Below, piece after piece: positions 1 to 10,900 of a DNA stretch of 64,000 nucleotides. The stretch is taken from the NCBI GenBank assembly GCA_030562195.1, contig CM060200.1:7192001-7256000 (forward strand). The letters run 5' to 3'. Source of the stretch: Nipponacmea schrenckii. Taxonomy: Eukaryota; Mollusca; Gastropoda; Lottiidae. Below the pieces are notes generated by a model that was given only the letters and a program-made list of their open reading frames with translations, was not told the DNA's origin and made no database searches. Each line of letters opens with the position of its first letter. Positions within the stretch are counted from its first letter, which is position 1. Made by a program: the position numbers and the translations under genes.

Positions 1-2417
1 CAATAGAGTTTGGTAGCTGAAGAGATTGAGATGAAGACCAAACTTTGACAGGGTGCCGCTCGAAAACTATCAGAGATGTAAAGTTGAAATTCTCACTGAA
101 GGTACCCACTCATCTTTGATTTAATTTTAATTTCATAAATAAAATTCTCCCAAAGTAGTCGACACTTTGACAGGATGCATACTAAATTTCAAGAAGTGTA
201 GTATAGTCTGTATCAACTGTTAACGTATCACGATTACAGTCCTACAATTTGCATGACAATTTGGCTTTCTGAGCAAAAACACCAAAGACAAAAACATCAC
301 AAAACACAACATAATATAACTAACAATTAAAATTTTTCTGAAAGATAATTTGAATATGAAGTAACACAGAACACAATTATCTCAAATAATGCCCTTTATT
401 TGTCTACTAGCCCATCGCAAATCAAGAGAAGAATATGCTGTGTAAAGTCATATTTTCTTTAATTGCCAAGATATAACACGGTTACGGTGTATTATTTCAT
501 TTTTTGTAACTTTTTAATTTACTTGCTCAACGTCAAACCACAAATCAATTGTGAAAAACATGAACAAGACGTGTCTAGTGTGGTTACTATACTTTTAAAA
601 CGTAATCTTTCTTGTTGATCAATTTGAAATGTCTAACGGATTGAAATGTTATTCACACCCACATTCGTCATATATCCTTGAGGTATGCCAATACCGGCAT
701 TTGGGATACGATGATATAGTCATTTGCTTAGAGTTTAATAGGATTGGAACCATGGGCTGTAAATTGTTTTCAAATTTGCTTGTAATGTTTTTCTTTAAAC
801 AAAAAAAAACGACCATCTGAAATTTGTATGTTGGGATTATAAAATATTGACATTAATATTTACTGGGGTTCTACCTCATACGTCAACTGTCAGTGAGTTG
901 CGTCAGTCCTTCAATGAATTCGTAAAGATGAAAGGGACGAATGGGATTGAATGATAGGCTCTTGAACTGAAGGGGAGAGGGTTTCCTCGTTTGATTTTAA
1001 AGATTATGGGCTTAACAAAAATGCCTCTTCTGTTGGTTTTGAAAAAAATATTATTCCGTCAGAGATCCCAAACTAAAGTTTAAGCACCCTTCAAAATGTT
1101 CAAAATGCCAATACAACCTAATCATAATTATACAAGAAAACAACAGATAATTTATCTGTTTTGTCTGATCTGATGTATCCTTATTGATCGTGTAATAATT
1201 GTACAGATTTGACTGTATTCACAGCTTCAATCGAAAGGAAACTGTAAGTTAATTGTATAGTTAAATATCATAACAAAAGCGTTAAACAAAGAATACATTC
1301 AGTCAGTGCCATTACCTACAACCTTGAGGCATTATCGATTTCAGATCAGAAGAATAACATTATAAACCCTGATTAGTCGTCCCATATTATTACTGTCAAC
1401 GGAAGCTCAGTCTGACCTTACATATACCTAATCTTTGAAGTCTCTGAAGAAAAGAAGGGTTTAGCTGAAATGGAAGCTTGACAACGAAACAGATCGAACT
1501 GAAGGAGTCAAGAATACAGACTCGTATCCAGACTTGATTCTCGGAGGGCAATGAAATGTGAAATTATAATTTCTCCAAATTTTTTCAGGAGGCAGTCCAT
1601 TTTTTTAGGGATGGGGAGGGGGGGCATTACCCCTTTGGCCATCTGATAGCAAAGGGCTATACTATAAACAAATGTATTTTTAGATTTTATTGTTCCCTTG
1701 TCTTTTTTCTTGCTTATTGGGAAAATAAAAGAACAACACGTAGAATAAAGATTTCAAAAGCAATCATGCAATAAATCAACTCAAAAAAGTGCTTTTATAC
1801 AACTGTTGCAAGATTTTCCATTATGAATCAATATTTGAGATTTAAGAAAAAAATAATGTGATGGGCGAGACGTAATATGTGGAGGAAACGTCTTGAGACT
1901 ATGTGGAAAAACATCTTGAGGATATGTGGAGGAAACGTCTTATCCACTTTGATCATCGGCAACAAATTTCTGAAACCATTTTTATATAATACTATATGTA
2001 TTATTGGTAAATTAAGAATAAATATTGCTTAAATCCAAAGAAAATGTAAACCTAGTAAAAATGAGAAGGGTCATCTTTCCATAATGTATTCGTCTATTGA
2101 TTAATAATATTAATTTACGATAAGATGATCCATCTGCCTTAAAACTCACAAACGTGATCAATGAGATCGATATTCTTTAAGCGGTTTGATAACTACACTC
2201 CAAATCATTCGTGTCTATAAGACTTATCTATAGGCGTGGATACAACAATAAAAACCTTTTCAGTTGTAATGCCATATGGATTCTGAACTAGGAACCTTGT
2301 AAAAATTTAAATATCTGTGAAAGTAAGTAAAAGAATATTTTGTATTGTGAAATATCGCTAGCAGTTGGAATTAGGAAGTTTCGAACTTTATTAATATTTT
2401 AGATATTTTTCTTTTCT
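1..2417. other. no gene recognised; AT-rich sequence
   Basis: I see no reading frame with a recognisable domain and no convincing exon here. The only structure noted is a short tandem repeat near 1878. The stretch probably includes the upstream region of the GON-domain gene that begins at 2705. Confidence 0.5.
1878..1942. repeat. short tandem repeat, about 3 copies of a 22-26 bp unit
   Basis: The phrase atgtggaggaaacgtcttga recurs three times with small changes (the middle copy reads atgtggaaaaacatcttgag). No coding meaning is apparent. Confidence 0.6.
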
Positions 2418-2425
2418 TATAAAAA
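2418..2425 (+). promoter_or_regulatory. possible TATA box for the GON-domain gene
   Basis: TATAAAAA lies 280 bases before the chosen ATG at 2705, leaving room for a 5' untranslated region of about 250 bases. In AT-rich DNA such a match is weak evidence on its own. Confidence 0.25.
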
Positions 2426-2704
2426 CGCTATAAACATTTGGAAACTGAACAATCGCTTGCAGTGAACTTTTAAACAATCTGATTTCATTAGAACTTAAAC
2501 GTTGTATCCAATTTGTACCCTGGACCATTGCAATCTGTCACGTTATCTATTCAATTTGGATTTATAAGACAAACTTTTTGTATGTGTTAAGACCGCGCCG
2601 TGCTTCAATGGATATAGCTTTTCAATATTAACCATTAGTGAATGCACTATCATTGTAGTGGCCTTGGATATTATGTGCTACACGAATGTTCTTTAGAATT
2701 AAGC

Positions 2705-3919
2705 ATGACAATGTTTACATTTACGTTCTGTTTTCTTCTAATAATTTTGAACATCTATGGTCGGTCTTGGTGTCAAATGTGTGGAAATGTACAGAATTAT
2801 AATCAACAGATCCATGAAGGAAAACAGTCGCCTTTAAAACCCTTTTGGACACAGACATCTGTTGGATTGTTACAATGCATCAACTTATGTCAGTCAAACT
2901 CCATGTGCCTTTCTATCAACTTTGTCAACTCAAATGGAACATGTGAGTTAATCTCTACCGATGTCAATTCTCAAAATTTACAAAATTCTCCCGGTTATCT
3001 GACTGTCAATGCTCAGAATTGGCCACATTTGGTCCTTGGAAATTGTGAAAATCATATGTGTTCAGTGGAGAGCTTGTGTGTATCTCTTGAGGTTGGTTAC
3101 AGTTGCCACATCATAGGTTGCTATGGTTCTGAAATCCTAAATGCAGACCCAGTAACTTTCAATTCAAAGATACACAGTTTTGGAGAAACTGTTGAAAAGC
3201 CCTGTGAATTTGGCTACTACAGCACAGATGTTGTTTCATGTCTCCCCAATGGCAGTTGGTCCTCCTTCACCTGTCGTCCATATCAAGAAATACCTAATTG
3301 CCAATATTTGAAACAATCCTGTAATCCATCTTATGGTGATGGAGAGTATTGGCTATATCCACCAGCATTAAATGGGGCTATGGTTAAATTATATTGTGGC
3401 AAACTAGATACGAATCCAACTGCTTACATCACTCTGGTAGAGAACAACTTTTCTTCACGCAGTATATACCTTCATGATTCTAATTGTTCTCCAATTCAAG
3501 CTAGTACAAGTAAGATTACGACAGAAAATCTAGGCTATACAAATTTCCAAAAGATAGCCTTCGCACCACGTACTGGACGAGTTCTTCCCACAGACTTTAC
3601 CTTTACATGGTCTAATTATACCCAAATTGGCTACGGGATATCTGCTGATTGTCTTCCTTTAGACACAACATGTAGCGTTTTGGGAAGATTTCAGATCAAC
3701 CTGGCGGGTACGGGATTTCTTGTTCAAAACGGTGTCATCTGGGTTCAAGATAATCGGGATTCCACTATGGATATCTATGTTACTGAAAACCGAGAAATAA
3801 TAGGAATATGTGGCAAAGGATGTGCAGGATGTAAACCTGAAAGTCATATTTATATGGAAGCTGATCCATTGAACCAACCAGATATGGAGAGTGCGGTTAG
3901 ACCAATATGTACTGTGTAG
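2705..3919 (+). CDS. secreted PAN/Apple - EGF-like - sushi-like - GON domain protein
   Basis: 404 residues if the second in-frame ATG (2705) is used. I chose it because a signal peptide follows directly (residues 1-20, MTMFTFTFCFLLIILNIYGR); the first ATG at 2642 would add 21 residues that spoil it. Residues 23-102 carry six cysteines in a PAN/Apple-like arrangement. Residues 111-139 look EGF-like (C114, C119, C125, C134, C139). Residues 153-191 look like part of a sushi/CCP module, with the FGY and GSW signatures. Residues 199-377 match the GON domain: DGEYWL at 212, GRFQINLAGTGF at 327, a WVQ motif at 346, and the ending CGKGCAGC. GON is known mainly from the C-terminus of ADAMTS9/ADAMTS20, metalloproteases that act on extracellular matrix; no protease domain is present here. 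The visible coding region has no intron. Role unknown; an extracellular matrix or mucus-associated function is inferred. The GON call is firm; the PAN and sushi calls are moderate. Confidence 0.85.
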   Translation: MTMFTFTFCFLLIILNIYGRSWCQMCGNVQNYNQQIHEGKQSPLKPFWTQTSVGLLQCINLCQSNSMCLSINFVNSNGTCELISTDVNSQNLQNSPGYLTVNAQNWPHLVLGNCENHMCSVESLCVSLEVGYSCHIIGCYGSEILNADPVTFNSKIHSFGETVEKPCEFGYYSTDVVSCLPNGSWSSFTCRPYQEIPNCQYLKQSCNPSYGDGEYWLYPPALNGAMVKLYCGKLDTNPTAYITLVENNFSSRSIYLHDSNCSPIQASTSKITTENLGYTNFQKIAFAPRTGRVLPTDFTFTWSNYTQIGYGISADCLPLDTTCSVLGRFQINLAGTGFLVQNGVIWVQDNRDSTMDIYVTENREIIGICGKGCAGCKPESHIYMEADPLNQPDMESAVRPICTV

Positions 3920-4055
3920 AAACCGTTCTGAAACTTTATTTCTTAATAGTATATTTACTACAAGATTCAAGACAAAATCATAATTTTTTGAAAGGCATCT
4001 TTTAACTAAAAAAATTAACAATGGATATGCATATATCGACACAGTATGAAGTCCC

Positions 4056-4061
4056 AATAAA
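4056..4061 (+). terminator. AATAAA polyadenylation signal of the GON-domain gene
   Basis: The canonical hexamer sits 137 bases after the stop codon at 3919. Another related hexamer occurs a few bases later (aataataaagg near 4085). Confidence 0.45.
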
Positions 4062-4565
4062 CGGACCAAACGTCAATTTGTGGAATAATAAAGGATCTTT
4101 AACTTGAAATAGAAACCCTTGTAACACTGTCCTTTTTCTCCTGTGGATCCTTGTATGCATGTATTGGAGATACGATTAATGTACGAAAGTGTGCATAGAA
4201 GTTTCAAGATTGGTACCATACTAGCAGAAGCAAATGCTAAGGTTTCCAACAAACAGTCGTTGGACCTTTAACGTAGGCTATAGACAGCTAAGCTTATTTG
4301 AAATAGAAAGCCAGGATTATTAAGATTGAAGTTGTCATGTATTAAAGATTGTTTGTTAAATCAAATATGACGATCGGTAGATCTATGTATATTTATGAAA
4401 TGGGAGAAAAAATTCAATTCAAAATTAGGCCTAAGCCTTCTTACTGAGTACTCTCTACATTTTACACTGAAAAGAATTGGTCAACAATATCTGTATGAAT
4501 CAAATTTCTACAAAATTATACTTTTTTTGGCCTAGACTACCTACCTATTTAAGATGTGAGTAGGC

Positions 4566-4715
4566 CTAATTTTCCGACATCATGTATGTCTCTTCCTTCC
4601 AAATGTAGAAAATCTCCCTATTTTTTTCTTGCACTAAAGTCATAAGGGTCATACTTTCTTCTTCAGTCCAATTTTTCTCTTTGGCATTTGTTTCCATTGG
4701 AGTTTCACAAGCCAT
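4566..4715 (-). pseudogene. truncated Myb/SANT-like DNA-binding domain fragment
   Basis: From the ATG at 4715 the minus strand reads MACETPMETN and then KEKNWTEEESMTLMTLVQEK. The KNWTEEE...LVQE.. pattern is typical of helix 1 of the Myb/SANT-like domain found in Harbinger/PIF-associated proteins and their host-derived relatives. After about 35 residues the expected second and third helices are absent and a stop follows at 4566. I read it as a decayed fragment, or less likely a first exon. No partner transposase was seen nearby. Confidence 0.35.
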
Positions 4716-4796
4716 TTTCAAGAAGTGGTCGATTTGACAGAAACAAGCAGCAGACAAATTTTGACAGCGGGAAAATAAAAACATCGAATGACACAA

Positions 4797-7700
4797 TGAC
4801 TAAAATTGTATTTTAGAGATTGAAGAGTTCCGATAGTTTTGATCTTCAAGTCTTTTTTAAGCAAAATTCAAGTTCTGTTTCTTGCTTAGAACAATTCAAA
4901 GGCTAGAAATCGGGCCCTGTTATCAATGTTCATACGATAACACCTGTATTTAAACATACATGTACATAAATATATATATAGGCTATATACAACTACAGGT
5001 GGTATGAACATATTCCAATGATATTAGGACAGTTACTAGGGGGTTTCTTTCCAGGAGCTAAAACCCTTTATATATAAATGTATATCATGTGTGATAAAAC
5101 CAGTTTGACACTCATCTGTAACTAATCGTCTTGTTAATGAACTGGCGACGCACGCTTTAATCAAGTTATATTGAAATCGCCCCAGGTTAATAATATAAAG
5201 GTAATTTTAAAATGTGTATTTTGTTTTGTGATTGATAATACCGTGTACATTTCTTGTTGTAATATAAAAGAAGGGATTGTAAAGACGTTTTCTATATTTT
5301 TGTGTATATCGGGGGATACTGATCCAATGTGCACTATTCCAATTGTCTGCAGTTCAGCTAAAACTACGTGTCCCGATAGATAGTAAATCTTTATCAGAAA
5401 AACAGTTTGATTGAAAAATTTAATGAAATCAGTTACAAATACAATTAGTGAGACCAATAGACAAAGCTACAGTAAAGTTTTATACACAGCAATAAATAGA
5501 TGCAAGCCGAAAACAGGTTCCATAGTTCTTCATCGTTGTCAAAGTATAGTTTCTTTACGATTTATTTACAGTTATCTTGTGTAATTAAAAGATAAATTTT
5601 CTTGAGAAATATTCTGTTGAATTTCGTAAAATAAACTATTTAAAGGGAACCAAGTCATTTACATCGAATATCTTATATTTGTAGAATATGAAAGCGTTCA
5701 GTTCTGGGTCAAATCTATTTAATTTTATCTATTTGTGGTTGTTTATTGATTGACATGTAGAAAAAGATATGTTTTTATAACACTTAAAAAGTTTTATAAG
5801 TTAACATAAAAAACATAAATATATTTCCAAAAAAGTAAGTGAAAACAAAAATGAGAGGAAAAGTGCTTTAGTGCTAGTTATAAAACATGCAACATTATAT
5901 AAAAATATTGATCAAATTGAAAAATTACAAAAATTAAAGGTATATGGCTGTAATTTGGAGGGTTATGACTTATATAGGCTACTTTGGATTTTTTTAATCT
6001 ACCACAGAAACTATCGAAAGGACTATTGAATTCGGACCGAAATTAGAGCCCGAAATTAGAGGACTGACTTAGAGCAAGAAAAAGAGTCAAAAAAGGTAAA
6101 TCTCATTTGAGTATCAACAAAAGACAATTCGCAAACATTTAGTATAAACCATAAGCCAAGCATATTATACAAAAATTATGTGGGATAAATACAAACTAAC
6201 AAATTGCATCAGAGAAAAACTAATATCGTAGGTATCAGAATCACACGTCTCGAAACTTTGAATGGCGAAATGGAAGGAAAACAAATTTGGTTAGACAACT
6301 TTGCTATTGAAATAGGTTAAAAAGTTTGTAAAACAAATATAATTATCATATCCGTATCGCGTCTAAATAACGCTTTTGCTTAAGAAACAAGACTTTGTAT
6401 TTTACTTCAATTTTGTGGTAAGTACTTCCTTGTTGGTTTGGAAATCTACCCCACCCTATGATATAATAATATCTTAAACTATAATACATTTTAAATATAC
6501 AATATACATATAAAAAGACAATACTATTTTCTTTCGTTAAAGTAGCATTGTTGAAATTGTTTTTCAAATAAAACAATTTCCGACAAGGAAATGTTTTATA
6601 GACCTACACATCATCATATATAGCAGGAAACGGCAGATAAAGCTTTATTGTAGGTGCAAAACAATATTCGCCATACATGTCTAATAACCGGAACATATTT
6701 TGAAATACTACAGCAAATTTAAGTGTACATATTTCAATTCAATGACGTGCGTCGAAGTAATTCAATATTCTCTCGATGATGCAATTGAGGATAGGCAGAT
6801 TTATTACTAGTATTTAATAGAACATTTTTCAAAGAAAACAAAAGTTGAAATATTCTACAAATGCAAGACAATCAATTTCAGGTAATCTTAAGTTTGTCAT
6901 TTTCGGTGATTCTTTAAATAATACACTCGCTTAGATATTTTCTTGCTGATAGACAAATTTCATTCGAAAAAACATACAGCTGAAATTGAGCTCTTTGTTA
7001 TGAGAAAACAAATATTTAAACAATTTCTTTGGAAATAAACACATAATTTTTCAAAACTTGTTGTCACATAGTTTGTTTTCAAATATATCACATTTACTCG
7101 TCAACATTAATCCATAAAGGTTTCATTCTGTAATAACTGATTATATGTTCCTAATGCATCGATGTCAAAAATGTCATACAAAGTAACATCATGTACTTAC
7201 GTTCAGAGGCGTTTTAACGAAAAATTAGGTTGGGAGGGTCGGAAAGGGACCACAACCACCGCCGCCTGGGAAATGTGCTTTCTTTTGATGACTACTCACT
7301 AAGACTGTATGTCTATTAAATATTATTCACCTTGTGAGTAAGTATCGAGAGCCATTACATTCTATGATTCTATGACATCCGTTCTATGATTTCTGATTCT
7401 CAAGTGGCTGCTAAATAATATTCAGCGGATGTGATAAGATCACTAAATTATAGTAAAAACGCGCATATGTTACCTTTATAGGTCATTTCATACCAGTCGC
7501 ATACACAAGATGAAGTATATATAAATGCCAGAGGCCTGTTTTGAAGTCCAAGGTTGTTTCAGCTACAAAAACTAAAAACACATCTCCATATGAAGGCCCT
7601 AGTGTATTTTGCATTGTTGTTGCAAAGGTTTGGATATAAAATAGTCCAAGAACTTTCGATCACATCTATAAAACTACTCACATAGTATGTTCCCGGTACA

Positions 7701-7825
7701 TGTAAAGTCATCCAAGATAAGATGTTACTGCATTATGTCTTACTTCACTCACCCATATCAAATTGTAACATTATGTTAGATAAAACTCAAACGTACACTG
7801 ACGATTTGTCCAACTCCTGAATCTA
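4797..7825. other. intergenic; no gene recognised
   Basis: About 3 kb of AT-rich sequence with only short, domain-free open frames. The left side borders the Myb-like fragment. The right side should hold the 3' untranslated region of the minus-strand Notch-ligand-like gene, but I could not place its polyadenylation site. Confidence 0.5.
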
Positions 7826-7955
7826 TCACTGGAAACTAATAGAAGATCTCGTTGCGTCACTGACAAGTGATGCAGCAGAAGAATATTCACTAGTATCTGG
7901 TGGCTCAGATACATGATGTGGCATATCCGTCCATCCCGTGCGTCTTATGTATAAC
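7826..7955 (-). CDS. exon 7 of the Notch-ligand-like gene: cytoplasmic tail
   Basis: Acceptor TATTTGCAG; the AG left by exon 6 plus the first G makes arginine. The tail reads RLYIRRTGWTDMPHHVSEPP, continues with DTSEYSSAASLVSDATRSSI, and ends SFQ before TGA at 7826. It is basic next to the membrane and then Ser/Thr-rich, as expected for a short signalling or sorting tail. Confidence 0.7.
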
Positions 7956-10900
7956 CTGCAAATAGGAAATAATTATATCTGAAATATCAATTAATGTACG
8001 CCAACCTAAAGTTAACGCCACATGAAAGAAAGTAGCGAACGTAATATTTTTTTTAAAAATATGATGATAAAGTTTTTCATTCTTTCCCGTTGACATAATG
8101 TCTGTTATAATTACAAAAAAGAACCATAGAATAAATGTGTATCTGGAAATATCATATATATATATAATATGTATATATATATATATATATATGTATATGC
8201 TTCTTACCTTTGTTGACGACAGGCGACAGACGTCAAAACAGCAGCTACTAAAAACACAGTTCCTACAGTTAAACCAAGTATGGCAGGCCAGTATCTATTA
8301 AACACTGTCTTAAAGTTCATCTTGCGAACTTGCAATCGGGCTGAACCTCCAGGATATCCATAACTACTCGAGTTGTAATCTCGGGGTTGTGGAATAAACA
8401 GTCCTCCATTCGGTACAATTATGCGGGGACCATCATTGGAAATTGGATCCATGTTAATGGTTATATTGACTGGTTTGCGAGTCTTTGCTGTTTTGGAAGT
8501 TGTCATTTTATTTGTCGATATGGTTGTCCCAGGCTTTGCTTTCATTGTTGCTTTTGTCCCAGGTTTCTTGGTTGTCGCCTTCTTTGGTTTTTTCGTAGTC
8601 GGATTATTGGTTGTCGGCTTCTTTGGTTTTTTCGTGGTTGGTTTTTTGGTCGTTTGCTTCTTTGGCTTTTTCGTGGTTGTTGGTTTCTTTGTTGTTGGTT
8701 TCTTTGTTGTTGGCTTCTTTGGCTTTTTCGTGATTGGTGTCTTTGTTGTTGTCTTCTGATGTTTCGCTGTTGAGAGTTTTTTCGACATTTTGTCTTTGGT
8801 ACTTTTAGGTTTCTTTGTAGTTAGTTTCTTAGGACGCTTTGTTGTGGTTTTCGGTAATTCTTCTGTTGTTGTTGTAGGTTGTGTGGAAATAGTTGTTACT
8901 TTATCTACGATAGGCAGTAGCGGGGTTGTGATCTTCAACCATGGTGGAATCGTAAGTTGTATCTTCTTCGGTGTGGTTGGTTCTTTTGTAGCTGTAGTTC
9001 GGCCTTGTGTGGTCCTGCTTGATGTTGTGAATTGATCAGATGTATGGGTTAGCATTACCTTTGTTGTTATAGTAGCTGCTGGCTTAGACGTAATAAGTAA
9101 TGTTTCATTTGTTATTTTTGGTGATTTTAAGGTAACGCTTTTGGACGATTTTGAACCATTTTCTTTGAATTCTGATGTTGTTTGTGCTCTTGGCATTGAT
9201 TTGGTTGTTCGTTCTTCCTTTGGTTCCAGTTGTCTTGTTGATGTTTCCTCTGATGTTACTCTAGATTTTAGAGTGGAGTTTGCTTTATTAGTTGAAAATA
9301 CTTTTCTTCGATCGTTTTCAAGACTTTCTGATTGAGTATTTCCTGGTGGAATGCTTTGTTGTTTTATTTTTCTCTTGATATCTTCATTTTCTTTATTTGT
9401 CAGCACATTCACATCATTGTACCAGATATCTCCCGTTTGAGATGGCAATCCATGACTAGTTGATTCAAACCGCGTTGGCGATCCGTCCGATAATGTAACT
9501 TCTTCCACTGAAAGATGTGGACCACCACTAGCGAAGTCGTGATTTGTTCGATCAATAGTTAGATTTGTTTTTGGTTCAATAATGTTGGTAAAGTTGAAAA
9601 ACATATTGAAAAAAGGACTGAGTATTTTTGGCTCTTTCGTGTTTACGACATTCGACCATGTACCATTGACCTTGATGTTGTGTGCTTCAAAATTCACTGT
9701 GTTATTGATTTTTGATACCGTCTTATTTCTTTCAGGTAGAGATTTGGACAGATCATATATCCACCTGAAAATATCGGAGGTTATTTTGACATTCCTATCT
9801 TTTTCTAAAGATTTTTCACCCGCATTACCAGAAACTGTAGATCGCGGACGGGATGCGTTTGCTCTGATAAGAATTGTGTCCGTAGTTAGGTTGGAATTTG
9901 GAATGAGGAGTGATTGACCATGGGTTGTTACAGTGATTGCTGTATTCTCGTCAATGATTTTGGTTCTTCTAGGGGCTTCAGTTGATTCGGCAGCAATAGG
10001 TTGTTTCCGAGTATCGTTTATAGTATTTCTAGCATCGGGTGACTTTTGCTGCTTTATATTATCACCAAGAAAAGTCTTTCCGATCTTATTCACTGATTTA
10101 GTTGAATATAGGTGTTCTCTCATTCCGTTTATGATATCTGTACTCGCTGGTATGGTTGTCCTTGTTGAATGTCTCTTTTTCAATTGTTCAGTGGCTATGG
10201 GCAGAGAGGTCCTAGATAACCGAGAAAGGTCTTCTTGTTCACCAGGTGGCATAACCCTCTCATTTTTTATTACGATCGTTTGATGATCTTTAAAACCTTC
10301 CGACTTCCTTACACCAATTTGTGTTGGGGATCCCGGCGATGGCGTTTTGCTTCTTAAGTTGTGTAATGGATTGAAAGTTTTAGATGCAGCGCTATTCGGG
10401 AACCTTGTCTTTGCTGTGTGTTTGGATATTTTGTTTTCGAAACCTAAGGGTGGCTTTCTCGTTTTCTCATTTGACTCCAATTTCACTTTCCCAAGTCCTG
10501 TGAATGATCCATAACTATTTTTATTGGGCTGGTCAGTTGTGGATGGCGTATCTTTCCTAGTATAGGCAAAATATCTGTGTGTCGGAAGACCAGGTAGTTT
10601 AAACCTTTGCTGGAGCTTAGTTGTAACAGGTGTGGTGGTAAAGGCATCTGCAGGTCCCAGTCTAGTATATGCAAAATATCTATGAGATGGAAGAGCAGGA
10701 AACTTTGGTCGCCGGTATCGTGTCGTTGGTTTAAACGGCCTTTTTAAAGTATTTCGTGGATTCTTCGTATGATTATCTGGGTTGCCGAATAAGAAATTCG
10801 TTCCCTTTGATTTGTTTTTGGGATCTTGGTAAACGTAATTTAAAATTTCATCCTTTTTGCCTGTTGTCGGAATAACTGGAATGTAAGGGTTTTGGTTTCG

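Noticed and set aside
2642..2704. Upstream ATG of the GON-domain gene
   Set aside because: The extra 21 residues precede and spoil a clear signal peptide that starts at 2705.
8387..9035. Long plus-strand open frames rich in Val, Phe and Gly opposite exon 6
   Set aside because: They are the antisense of the Thr/Lys/Pro repeat region of the Notch-ligand-like protein; the low-complexity codons leave other frames open by chance.
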